64,000 nt of DNA. It comes from Arthrobotrys musiformis (taxonomy: Eukaryota > Ascomycota > Orbiliomycetes > Orbiliales > Orbiliaceae). The notes beneath the pieces are model-generated. The model did no database searches. It had not been told where the DNA came from and saw nothing but the letters and a program-made list of their open reading frames with translations. The stretch is taken from the NCBI GenBank assembly GCA_036971715.1, contig JAVHJL010000006.1, positions 3,100,001 through 3,164,000 of the forward strand, in the 5' to 3' direction. The first letter of the stretch is position 1. The number at the start of each line of letters is the position of its first letter. Of this stretch, positions 23,295 through 34,770 are shown piece by piece. The position numbers and the translations under genes are program-made.

Positions 23295-25089
23295 ATGCGT
23301 CCATCGGCCCTCCTCACTGCCTGGCTGGCCTCTGCCATTGCCGTTTCAGCTGCACCCCTGGGCTTCGGTTCACTCGGGAGTAGTCTAGCAGGTGACAGCC
23401 TTCCCGGTGCTCCTAAAATTCCTGCCGGCCTACCTGAAACTCCAAAGCTGGAAGGTGCAGCTGGTACCCTTCCTGGGGCTCCAAAGCTGGATAACCCCAT
23501 CGGTGACTTACCCGGAACTTCAGAACTTCCCGGCGGTCTACCTGAAATTCCAAAACTAGACAACCCCACTGGCGAGTTACCTGGAACTCCAAAGCTCCCT
23601 GAAGTTCCCGGCAGCCTGCCCGAAACCCCAAACGTCGAAGATCCTACCGGAGGCCTACCTAAAACTCCAACACTGGAAGACCCCGCTGGTAGCCTACCCG
23701 GAGCTCCAGATCTTTCCGGCGGCTTAACTGAAGCTCCAAAGCTTCCTGAACTCCCCGGTAGCCTACCAGAGGGTGTTACCCCACCTATGAGGAGTCGTAG
23801 ACGTCGGAGCCCCGCCGATGCCAGCATAGACTTCAGTGAAGATAGCATGCCAGAAGGTGTCGCGCCACAAGGTAAAGAATCCAGAGCCATGATAATGTGT
23901 AACGGCCAACCCCGCTGTCACCCGCGAAATCTAGAGGGATAGGGAATCGGGTAGACGGAAAATCATAATAAGAAAGACACTCGCTAACATCATTCCTAGA
24001 CCCGATTGACCTTAGCCCTGAGGAACTAACTTTCATCAAGTTTTTGGGGGTCGACGTGATCCCTGATATCCATAGCGTTCCACCTACCGACTCACTGCCG
24101 AAGGCGCCAAAAATTGAGGATATTCCCGGAAAAGTCGCAGCCCCAGCTATCCCCGAGGCAGAGACACCAGTATCCATGAACCAACTGCCCAAGGCGCCAA
24201 AGATTGAGGATCCCGCTGCCCCAAAGATCCCCGATCTCAGTGGCGCCGCACCGAAAAATCCTTCTGCAGGCGTCAACGTTAACATCAAAGATACCGCTAA
24301 AAACATCAACGTCGTAAGGCCTCCCTCCTCAACTCAAAGATCTAGCGCATCTGAGCAGCTGTAAAATTCAGTTTTTTGCGAGAGATGAGATGCTAATCAA
24401 GTACGCTTAACAGGGTAACGTCGAGGTCGAGAACGCCAATACCGTGAAGAGGGATGAAATCATCCCCTCTGTAGAAAACCCCGTTCCCGGCACCGATGGT
24501 GTTCCAAAGGTCGATGTAGATGAAGCTGCGTCAAAACTCGAAGGTACCGTACCAGCTACGAAAGGCCTTAAGATCTTCGCTCAAAAACCGGGTCAAACAT
24601 CCGTCATCGAGTCAGCGGATAAGCAGCCGCTTGATGGCGCCCTCGGTGGTGCTGCGTGCGAGAACGCGCAGGAAGTTATTGAGTCAGGCGACATCACAAA
24701 GTGCAAACGCGCCGACGTCCTTGTAACGGTCGACCAGTTTAAGAACGGCCAACCGCTCTCGAGCACCGTTCTCACGCCCAACGAGAACGGTGTTCTAGTG
24801 CCTGAGGGCGCCCAACCCACTGGTATGTGATATTTCCCCTAAACGAAAGTTTGATCCGGCCCATCGGGGTTTACTTTGGAATCTAACCAGCTACGGTGTA
24901 TCAATAGTTCCTGGGGCCGACTTACCTTCGCTCGAGATGCCAGATGCCGATAAAGTGGTCGTGACCGTGAAGAAATTGGGAGAGGGAGCAAACGAACAGA
25001 CCGGGATTTCAGGCCGTGATACCACGGCTGAGGCCGACGTTGGGGGATCCAATGTTATCTTCGTCTTGAGCACAGATCAAGGAGTCTGA
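23295..25089 (+). CDS. Secreted Pro/Leu-rich repeat protein B (4 exons, about 493 aa)
   Basis: Exons are 23295..23871, 24000..24313, 24414..24822 and 24908..25089. The introns (128, 100, 85 nt) start GTAAAG, GTAAGG and GTATGT; the first two have CGCTAAC and GCTAAT branch sites. A signal peptide covers about residues 1-20. Residues 35-160 are tandem repeats around LPGTPKL.(D/E)NP.G, then a strongly basic RSRRRR that could be a Kex2-type processing site; a Lys-Arg pair (TVKRDEI) occurs later. The C-terminal half is less repetitive and has an acidic, Val-rich end with two cysteines near ACENAQEVIESGDITKC. The signal-peptide start and the first two intron phases match secreted protein A, downstream of which lies the RHS gene. 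Likely a wall or matrix protein, possibly cut into peptides; this is inference. Confidence 0.68.
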
Positions 25090-27137
25090 TTCTGACTGGC
25101 GTATCCTATACCAGATGATATCGATTTACGAGGTCTATCTGGGCTCTAAAGCATCTCGAGGTCAGGGTCCATAATGAAGATTTATTAGAGAATAAGGTGA
25201 AACACCCCTCGGAAGAGAGGATGGGCGGCGGTGCATTATTGCTTCAATTTCATGACTTCACATATATAAGTATGCAATATATATCTAGTTTATATTTGTA
25301 ATAGTTTAGCGATATCAATTTATTTCATTCCGTTTTTGCAGCTTTATAATTAAATTACGAAATCTTTCTTCCAAAATCAAGGATATTTGTCGATATATTC
25401 TATTCTCACAGACGATGCGACTCGATAAGTATTTTGTGTGTATATATGTATCAGTGCGTCCGTCCGAATTTGAGGGTCTGCGAATTCGCGATATTGATAT
25501 TTCGAAACTGTATACGCGCACGCTAGGCCCCGTTGATGCATGATGTGCCGTGGAGACAAACCTCCATTAATATGCACATATGAATATCGTAATACATCTG
25601 TGCCAAATATCAAGTAGCGAATAGGATAGTATAGCAATGCGTCTTGCAAGGGTCGATTCCTCGTCCCTGTGTACGTTTTAATTCCGCGGCCGCAAGCGAG
25701 ACTAATTTGATCAACTTAGCTAAGTAATTATAACATATTTACAAATGTTAACGTTGCCTGATTCTGAATTCAGTGGGCGTGATATCGATATCGATACGTC
25801 CTCCTCAGTAAGTATACGCAGACCGATTAGCTAAAATTAGTGCGTATTAGGTTATCTATTATGTATATTTACTCGTGAAGACAACTTTTAGCGGAGATGA
25901 CTAAAATTAGCGTAACTCTATAGCTCGACTTGGATCGACTACGCATACATGGTATATGTGCTTTCGTAACTGGAGCTTTTGTGCCTATCGTATTGCGACA
26001 ATAGCCATCCATAATGGGGAACCTAGGATTCCCATGGCCCTCGTATCTATAAACCTATGCCGATGGATATAATAGTCCGTCCAGTATATGTAAAAGGAAC
26101 ATATTGCAATAGAGAGGATAGCAGTGCACTAGTGATCAGCGCATCCGACATACAGAAACAGATAGAGCGACATCACGTGACATATTTGGCAGGCAAAAGG
26201 ACGTCTTCGGTAGGCGAGCAAACGTTAAAACGAAACAAACTACAGCTCCGGGGCCTGTAGATACTCAAAATCGACATCGATGCATCGCTAACCTGTGCAT
26301 CTGGCCGCCGGATCTTGGAAATGCAACGTCGAGCTCGCTTGAGGCCTTTTCAATCCGTTTCTCGTCCGTCGGAAACGTTTACAGCATCGTCATATTATCA
26401 ATCGATGAGAGTGCTTTCAGAAAGCACAAGCCGATGGTATTAAAATTACTTGTGGACACGGATGTGCTTTATCGGCTCGGACTGCATTCCGGGATCACGA
26501 GGCCCTCTCATCCTTCAACCTTCTCCAATTGCTGCCTCGGGCTAGTATCGTTCTGGTAGGTCGTCCAGCCCGCTTTCACCTCGCTTCCTTGTCGATAGTT
26601 CGGGGTTTTGATGTCTGTGTGTGTCTGTTTGTGGCGTTCTGTCCCGCTAACATTTTAACATTAACATCTGCACATGCACAGAAAAAGTCCCTTGTGGGTT
26701 CCCTCTTGAGGTCGAAAACTGGAAGATCAAAAGAGACAGCTTGTTGTTCGGCTGCTTCGCGGTTGACCCCGCATATTAACCAGCGCCATCCCTGGCTTGC
26801 AGACCCACACTCGCGGGCTGGTCCTGGTCTCGCCAAGCTCGCACTAAGGCGCACGGGCAGGGGTTGGAACGACTCGAAGAGCAGTCCGATCTCCTTAATC
26901 GGATCGTGCTCTCATTCCTTAGTTTGGGAAAGAAGGGAAGTGTGTGTGCGTGCTTGTCTCCGTCAAGTCAGCGGTTCACCTCTCATGCCCTCGGATGAAC
27001 CCGCCAGCGCAAACTACCGAGTGCTTCGCTGCTATCCTGCTAGTCTGGGGTCACGGGCGTCTTTAATCACGAATCAAAAGAAAAAATAGGGAAAAGAAGA
27101 ACAGATCTATTCCAGTCTTGATATTTAATCCACTAAC
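25090..27137. other. Intergenic and long 5' flank of the TPT-family gene
   Basis: 2 kb without a convincing gene. A 186-codon open frame at 26529 begins at a non-ATG codon and has no domain; it probably lies in the promoter or leader of the next gene. Confidence 0.45.
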
Positions 27138-29280
27138 ATGCCGGAGCTTCAGGAGGGCGAGAATTCCGTCCCCCTTCCACCACCTCTGCCTCCTCCTCCT
27201 GCTGTTGGCCCTGCTGTTGCTGATACTGATATTGATACTGGCGGTGATTCGACGACGTCAATACCAAGCCAACCACCACATCAGCATTCCTCGCTATCGG
27301 ATGGCATTCAGGGAGAAAGTTCTGGTTCTTCCGTTTCCGCAGCTGTTGTCCCTGCTTCCAAGGGCTCCTCGGATGCTAACATTAGTATAAAACTTCCTGT
27401 TCCTCCTGAACCCTCTGCCCCTGCTTCATCTTCCAGGTCCGAAATGCCCACCCGACCACAACCAGATCCCAACACCAGACGACGATCTCGTGGTCAAAGT
27501 ATTTCTACATCTTTCTCCCCCGTCGGAACAAACAATTCATCCCCAACTGGCACTCCGACCGATAAAATAAGCCCTACAACCAGGGCCCGTAGTATCTCCC
27601 AATCCATATCACAGCAACAGTCCACTTCCGATCACTCCGGAACCACCAAGGAGGAAGAACTCCCAAAACCCAAGGATTCCCTTGAGCTTTCCACATTATC
27701 TTCTGGTGACTCGGACGAAGAAGCCGGACTTACGGAATCCGCTCGTGACCGACGTCGAAAGAAGAAACAGCGAAGAAGGGGGTTAGGAGGCCTAAGCTCC
27801 GACGGGAACAGGATGCGTGACGTGCACGCTTCTTCGTCACCGACGAATATCAACAATCACCACCACCACCATGCCACGGATGAGGAACTAGCCCACGGAA
27901 CAATCATCAATGGTATCGCAGTCACGGACGCCGAAAAGCGTGCGGCGGATCAAAATGTCATGAAGGATCTTGCCGTCAATGGCCTCCTGATCGGGATGTG
28001 GTATCTGTTCTCGCTGTGCATTTCGGTTTACAATAAATGGATGTTCTCGGAGAAGCATTTGAACTTCCGGTTCCCGTTGTTTGTCACATCGTTCCACATG
28101 CTCGTACAGTTCTCGCTAGCGTCGCTGGTGATGTGGTACTTTGTGCAATTCAGACCAGGGTACGTGGATCCGAAGGAGAAGATGAAGGTAGAGCGGATAC
28201 GGTCGTCCTCGTCGTCATCCAACGCATCACCCACCCGTGGCGGAAGAGGGGAGGAATCACGTCCCCTTACCACAGGGGATGAAAGTGATTCGGACGACGA
28301 TGTGGAGGATACCCGAGTTCTAGCGAATGAAACGCAAGAGCCCGGACCCAAAAAACCGATTATGACAAAACTCTTCTACGCTACAAGGATCGCACCGTGC
28401 GGTATGGCTACGGGGTTGGATATCGGACTTGGCAATATGTCACTGAAATACATCTCGTTGGCGTTCTACACGATGTGTAAATCGTCATCACTGGCGTTTG
28501 TCTTGATCTTTGCGTTCATCTTCCGTCTGGAGAAGCCAACCGTCAAGTTGATCTCTGTTATTTCGGTGATGACGATCGGAGTTATCATGATGGTGGCGGA
28601 TGAAGCGGCATTCGTGCTGATAGGATTCATACTCGTTATGCTGGCGAGTGTGTTATCCGGTTTGAGATGGAGTTTGACACAATTACTGCTGTTGAGGAAC
28701 CCCGCTACGAGTAATCCCTTCAGCAGTATCTTTTTCTTGGCGCCCGTGATGTTTCTGAGTTTGTTGGTTATCGCGATCCCCGTTGAAGGGTTGGGCAAGT
28801 TTTGGGCGAGATGGACGGAGTTGGCTGGGGAGTGGGGATTGCTTTCGGGGATTGGGATGTTGATTGCACCTGGAGTTGTGGCGTTTTGTATGACGGCCAG
28901 CGAGTTCGCGTATGTCCTTTCTCTCACTTGGTCACTTTATTATTTTTCGTAGACTAACATAATGGTGGGGAAATAGCTTGCTACGGAGAACATCGGTGGT
29001 CACACTTTCCATCTGCGGCATCTTCAAGGAGGTAGTCACGATCACAGCATCAACCACAATCTTCCACGACGTTTTGACACCGGTGAATATTACGGGGTTG
29101 TTTGTGACGATATTGAGTATTGGCGGGTATAACTACATTAAAATCAAGAAGATGAGAGGGGAGGCTGTTAGAGGGGTGCTGGCGACGGAGGCGGACGATG
29201 CAGAGGGGAGGAGGAGTCTTTTGTTTGAAAGACGGAGCTTGGCGTTGAACCGGGCGAGTCTGGAGAGCGGACGGGCTTGA
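27138..29280 (+). CDS. Triose-phosphate/nucleotide-sugar transporter family membrane protein (2 exons, 691 aa)
   Basis: Exon 1 is 27138..28909 and exon 2 is 28977..29280; the 67-nt intron starts GTATGT and has a GACTAAC branch. The first 260 residues are a disordered Pro/Ser-rich cytosolic region with a basic patch and a His run. The TPT (DUF250/SLC35-type) core follows: the first helix includes LLIGMWYLFSLCISVYNKWM, then NFRFPLFVTSFHMLVQF, a long acidic Ser-rich loop between early helices, TGLDIGLGNMSLKYISLAFYTMCKSSS, several further helices, and SIGGYNYIKIKK at the end in exon 2. Such proteins exchange sugar phosphates or nucleotide sugars across Golgi or ER membranes; the substrate cannot be read from sequence. 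The loop insertion is typical of the fungal SLC35C2-like branch, which I favour. Confidence 0.85.
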
Positions 29281-29395
29281 AGGATGCAATACAGGCCATA
29301 GCTGCCACTGCCACTATCTCCCCGCCGTCTATCGATAGAACTGCGGGAGTAGACTAGATCGGTACAACGATATCGGACAAGAAAAGAGCAAAAAA

Positions 29396-29491
<96 letters not shown>

Positions 29492-30611
29492 AGAACAGAA
29501 AGAACAGAGGAATGGGGAGGGTGTAAGATTATATTATGTCAGTTTTTTCTGAGTTACAGCAAGTATAGTACAGCAGCATTTCTGGATATTACAAGGGGGA
29601 AAGGCACAAGGGAAGGCACAAGGGGGCCCGGGGGGTTCTATCGGGAGGGCGTTCTTCTGGCGTTTTATGCTCGACGTTTTATCGTGCGTGTGATTTTTAA
29701 TGTGTATTCTAGATAGACCGGATACCAGCTATTATATAAATATATAAATATATATATATATCTCCACCCGTCCGTCAGACTGAGTGCTGAAGTCGTAGAT
29801 ATGATATCGATGTATACGCCGGTGGACATGCACATGCCGTGCCACATGTCCTATAAATACACCCAATCCTCCTCTGCCACCGATGTTTTAGACGGCTGCA
29901 AGTTCCGACCGAATGAATCAAACCATCGAGCCTCGATTACCTCGAGCTACCGATAATTATAACCCTGCCCTGCCCTATGCACTGGCGCCTGCAGCCGGTG
30001 GTTGGTTTCCCACGGACAAACAGCAATCATTATTACTCATACCTGCAGACCAGACGGAATGCCTGTTGACTGGTACCTTGCCTGCCTGCTAATGGCAATA
30101 TTTATAAGCTCCACCCCCGCCACGAGCTAGTAGCAAGACAGAGCTCCAGGCTGGTTACTTAGCTAATACAAGGCCGAATTGGTGTTCACGGAGAAGCTAA
30201 AGGAACTGTATCACATCATCGGTTCGGTCGCTGTCTCGGTCTGACTACCATCTGTCTCTTTTGCCCTCTTCTTCTTCTTTTTCCTTTTTATTTTTATTTT
30301 CTGGTCCTCTTTTTTTTTTTCCTTTTTCATTTTTTCATTTTTTCTTTCATCTTCTTCATATATTTTATAGGTGATCTTAAAGAGGGTTTTGGGGTTTTCT
30401 GTGATTAGGTTCTCAGGAAACACTATTCATTTCTCTTGACAAGTACAACTTCGCCTCCATCAACCCCACGAACCCAAGCTACGATTAAAATCCCGTAGCT
30501 CGCTGCCGCCGCCAGGTACCAGATACCTAAGGAATTTCAAGCAGAGACCTCCAAGATTCACCGTCTCAAGCCATCTCTCGAAATCTCCAAATTTCACCGT
30601 AAACAACCACC
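29281..30611. other. Spacer with GAAA microsatellite, upstream of RQC2
   Basis: 1.3 kb between two plus-strand genes. Apart from the tetranucleotide repeat and an AT dinucleotide run near 29740-29760 I see no gene. T-rich tracts precede RQC2. Confidence 0.45.
29397..29490. repeat. (GAAA)n microsatellite, about 23 units
   Basis: Uninterrupted GAAA tetranucleotides in the 3' flank of the TPT-family gene. One strand is pure purine, so triplex-type structure and length variation are possible. Confidence 0.95.
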
Positions 30612-33600
30612 ATGAAGCAGCGTTTCTCTTCGCTCGATGTTCAGGTACTTTTTCTTCTAGCTTCTCCATCATTTCTCTCGTGCCAAGGCTTTTCGTCCAA
30701 CAGCCGGCTGATTGATATTTTATTATCTATAAAAACAGGTGGTAACCCACGAACTCCAATCCCACCTCCTCTCCCACCGTCTCTCCAACATCCACGACCT
30801 CTCCTCCCGAACATTTCAGTTCAAATTCACCTCCTCGGCCACCCAGACCAAGCACATACTCATCGTCGACTCGGGCTTCCGATGCCATCTGACAAATTTT
30901 GCCAGAACCGTCGCCGCCAGTCCCAGCGGCTTTGTGGAGAAACTACGGAAATGTTTGAAGACCAGACGGGTGACGGGGGTTAGGCAGGTGGGCAGCGACA
31001 GGATTGTTGAGTTACAATTCGGGATCGTGGGGGATGCTACCGCTCCTCCCACCGGTAGCGGTAATGCGGAAGGAGGGGTGGAAGCGAAGGGAATCCCCCA
31101 CGTCGGTGGTTACCGTCTATTCTTCGAATTCTTCGCCGGTGGGAATATAATCCTCACTGATGCCTCGTTGAAAATCATAACCCTCCTCCGAATCGTCCCC
31201 GAGGGTCCCAACCAACCCAAGATCGCTAGGGGGGAAACCTACCTCATCTCGTCCGACCGAAAACCCTTCGGCAGCCTGCACGCCAATATCTCACATTCTC
31301 AAATCAAACAAGCGTTACAATCACACGTGGAGAAAAGGGAGAATGAAGAGAAGAAGGGAACGGAAGATTTGAAGGACTGGCAGAAGAAGAAGTTGAAGAA
31401 GACGAGGAAGGACGATGGGTTGAACCGTGTCCTTGGCGCGGCTCTGACGGAGTTTAGCTCCACGCTCATCGAACACTGCCTCTTGACCGTTGGCGTCGAC
31501 CCCGATTTAAAAGCCGGGGAGGTGGTAAACGACGAAGCCATGATCGATAAAGTCGTTGAAGGCTTCAAGCTCGCGGAAACGATGGTCAAAGAAATCGTCG
31601 AAAGCAAAGACATAACGGGCTGGATCATTGCCAAAAAGCCACAACCGAAAACCTCAACTGCGGACGAAGACTCCAAAGCCTCCAAGAAGGGCAAAAAGAA
31701 GAAGAGGGTGGCCTTCGGAGACCCCACGGCCGGTATCAAAGAAGCAGAAGACGAACTAGACGCCCTCCTGGAACAAGACGAGGATATAATCCCCCAAACC
31801 GACTCCTCGGGCTACATCTACGACGACTTCCACCCTTTCCTCCCCATCCAATTCGCAGACAAACCGGGAATCCACACGATCCCGATCCAAACCTACAACA
31901 AAACCGTCGACTCCTTCTTCTCCTCCATCGAATCCCAAAAACTCGAACAAAAGACCGCTGAGAAGAAATCGCAGGCTGCGAAACGTCTCGCAAACGCTAG
32001 GAATGAACATAAATCCAAGATTGAAAGCTTGAAGGAAGCGCAGGAAGTCCATGTCCGAAAAGCACAGGCTATAGAGGCGAACGTGGAAAGAGTCGAGGAG
32101 GTCATGGATGCCGTCAACGGGCTCGTAGCACAGGGCATGGATTGGACTGAGATCAAAAACCTCATCGAGCGTGAGAAGTCTGCAGGAAATGGAGTGGCAG
32201 AAATGATTAAAGACGTCAAATTCATGGAAAACACCGTAGTGGTAAGATTATACGAGGAGGAAGAGGAAGACGACAGTGACGAAGACGACGACGACGACGA
32301 AAGCGGTAGTGAAAATGAGAAGGAAAGAGAGTACTTGGACATCGAAATCGACCTCGCACTAACAGCATACGCCAACGCCAGAATCTACTACGAACAAAAA
32401 CGCACTGCTGCGGTAAAGGAAACCAAAACCCTCCAATCCTCTGCCAAAGCTCTAAAATCCACCGAGAAGAAAATCCAAAAGGATCTAAAACAAGCCTATA
32501 AAGCTGAAAAGATGGAACTTAGAACTTTTCGAAAGCAGGGTTGGTGGGAGAAGTTTTATTGGTTTAGGAGTTCGGAGGGGTATTTGGTCCTGGGCGCAAA
32601 GGATCCCACGCAGGCTGATATGCTATATAAAAAGTATTTTAAAAAGGGAGATGTGTGGGTTCACGCCGAGGTACCGGGAAGTTGCTACGTCGTTGTCAAG
32701 AATAGAGTTGATGATGTGAATGCACCGATTCCGCCAGGGACTATGAGTCAGGCTGGAACGCTAGCAGTAGCCTCCAGCGATGCTTGGGAAAAGAAGATGG
32801 TGATCTCTGCGTGGTGGGCTAGATACGAACAAGTCGGTAAAATCGGAGCCGGGGGGTCAGTTTTGGGTACCGGAGAGTTTGTGATTAGCGGGGAGAAAAA
32901 GTGGTTGCCGCCTGCGATGTTGGTGATGGGGTTTGCAGTTGGATGGCTACTTGCTGACGGGGAGGTTGGTGAGGACGAGGAGGAAATCGTGGAAAGGGGA
33001 TTACCTGAGGCTTCTAATTCCGATGAGGAGAAGATTGAGCAGAAAGAGGACGAAGAATCCGACGATGAAGAGTTCCCAGATACAAAACTAGAATCCGAGG
33101 ATGAACAAGAAGCCAATCCTAACTCCAAAAACGAACAAACCCCCTCCGACGACGAAAGCGACGACGAAGAATTCCCAGACACAAAACTCGATGACCCTCA
33201 AATCGAAGAACCCACCCGGTCACAAGAAGAACAGGACGAAGAATCCGACACCCTCGACGCACTGCCCCAAGACGACTTCCAACAACAGCACCCATCACTC
33301 ATCGACCGAACCGCCGCATCGTCCCCGACCCCCTCTGTAACCTCAACCATAACCGGCAGCCGTCATCTAAGCGCCAAAGAAAAACGTGATATAAAGAAAG
33401 CCAAAGCAAAGGGACTCAGCCTCCCCTCATCCGCACTCGCCACGCCGAATGGAAGCCGTCCGCCCGTGGGGAGGAAACAAATACAAAAACCCCCCGCGGC
33501 ACCAAGAAACCTATCTTCGAAAACCACGCAACAGCAAGTTCGTGGGAAGAAAGGAAAAGCCAAAAAGATGGCAGAGAAATACGGTGATCAAGATGATGAA

Positions 33601-34296
33601 GATAGAGAGTTGGCCCTAAAGCTACTCGGTAACGCCAAAAAGGACGTCGCGGCGGCGGACGCGGACAGCGAGTCCCTGGAGGCTGAAAGAACCAAAAGGG
33701 CGGATAAAATCAAAGAACTGGAGGAAAAACAACTCCGCCTCAAACTACAGGTAGAAAAAATGCGAAGCCAGGTACTAGCCGACGAAGCCGTCCGCAAAGA
33801 AACAAAAGAAAAATACTTGGATTTCGAAGAAGAGTTGGATGAAGGGAATGCGTTGAAGATGGTGGATTTGAAGAGGGTTGTTGGGGAGGTTAAGGTTGCG
33901 GATATGCATAGGGTTGTTGATGCGATTCCTATTTGTGCGCCGTGGTCTGCGCTGCAAAAGTTCGAGTGGAAGGTTAAGTTGCAACCTGGGACGCAGAAGA
34001 AAGGGAAGGCTATTAGGGAGGTTGTGGAGAGGTGGGGGAAGGAGGTTGTGGATAAGAAGAAGCGACCGGGTCCACCGAAAGATGGCGAAGCCGCCGGACA
34101 GACAAGTGAGATCGCGGAGAAGGCAAAGAGGGAGAAGGAGTTGGTTCGAGCGTGGAAGGAAGCGGAGTTAGTACAGGGTGTTCCGGTCGGAAAGGTTAAG
34201 ATTATGATGCCTGGAATGGCGGACGATAAAGGGAAAGGTGGTAAGAGTGGTGGCGGCAGTGGGAAGTCCGGGGGTGGGAAGAAGGGCAAGAAATAG
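30612..34296 (+). CDS. rqc2: Ribosome-associated quality control protein RQC2/TAE2 (NEMF, 2 exons, 1,196 aa)
   Basis: Exon 1 is only 30612..30644 (11 codons, MKQRFSSLDVQ), then a 94-nt intron (GTACTT...ACAG) and exon 2, 30739..34296. The NFACT-N domain opens the protein with Asp9 and the pair Asp98-Arg99 (VGSDRIVELQF), residues that in yeast Rqc2 are needed for CAT-tail addition. A coiled-coil middle (about 400-600) contains an acidic run. NFACT-R lies near 610-735 (WWEKFYWFRSSEGYLVLGAKD, then KKGDVWVHAEVPGS). Acidic repeats with DDEEFPDTKL follow, and an NFACT-C domain lies near 1,030-1,110 (VVDAIPICAPWSALQKFEWKVK). The end is Gly/Lys-rich. It binds stalled 60S subunits, recruits Ltn1 and elongates nascent chains with Ala/Thr tails. 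The family assignment is secure. Confidence 0.95.
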
Positions 34297-34770
34297 TTCT
34301 ATGTATACATCTACGTAGTGGCTCTGATATGCTATTGGGACTATATAGTACTATGAAATATATTTTCAGTGGATTAAATGAGTGTATAAGCTATCTCTAA
34401 TCGAGGCTACTATCCTCCGCGCTATCTAATCTAGATAAAAATTCTGAAAAGTGTATGCAAAGAATTGAGACCAGCATGTCGACAACAAAATATCCGGCTG
34501 CAAATTAATTAATTAAATGAGTGAAGTGAAAGAAATATAAGAAATACCCTGTTGTGTTTTTGGTGCCGATTCGGCGATGTTAGTTTGGTCCAGATAAATG
34601 CTTACCTGGAGCAGCTATAGTCAATGAAATATCGACGTTCTATGCATGTTGAATGCTTCATACTCAAATCATCTCTACTCTTCCTGTCTTTCGCCATCCT
34701 ACACAGTTCTACCCCCCTCCTCCGCCAACTTCATCCCCGTTCCCACTCGGGCCTTCCCGGCCCTTCGTCG
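34297..34770. other. Spacer between convergent RQC2 and ENA-type ATPase
   Basis: About 0.5 kb of AT-rich DNA holding both 3' flanks. No further gene is visible. Confidence 0.5.

Noticed and set aside
26529..27089. 186-codon open frame upstream of the TPT-family gene
   Set aside because: No ATG start, no domain, Arg/Ser/Cys-rich random composition; more likely promoter or leader.
32748..34289. Several long Ser-rich open frames opposite RQC2
   Set aside because: They mirror the Glu/Asp/Lys-rich coding strand and have no independent support.
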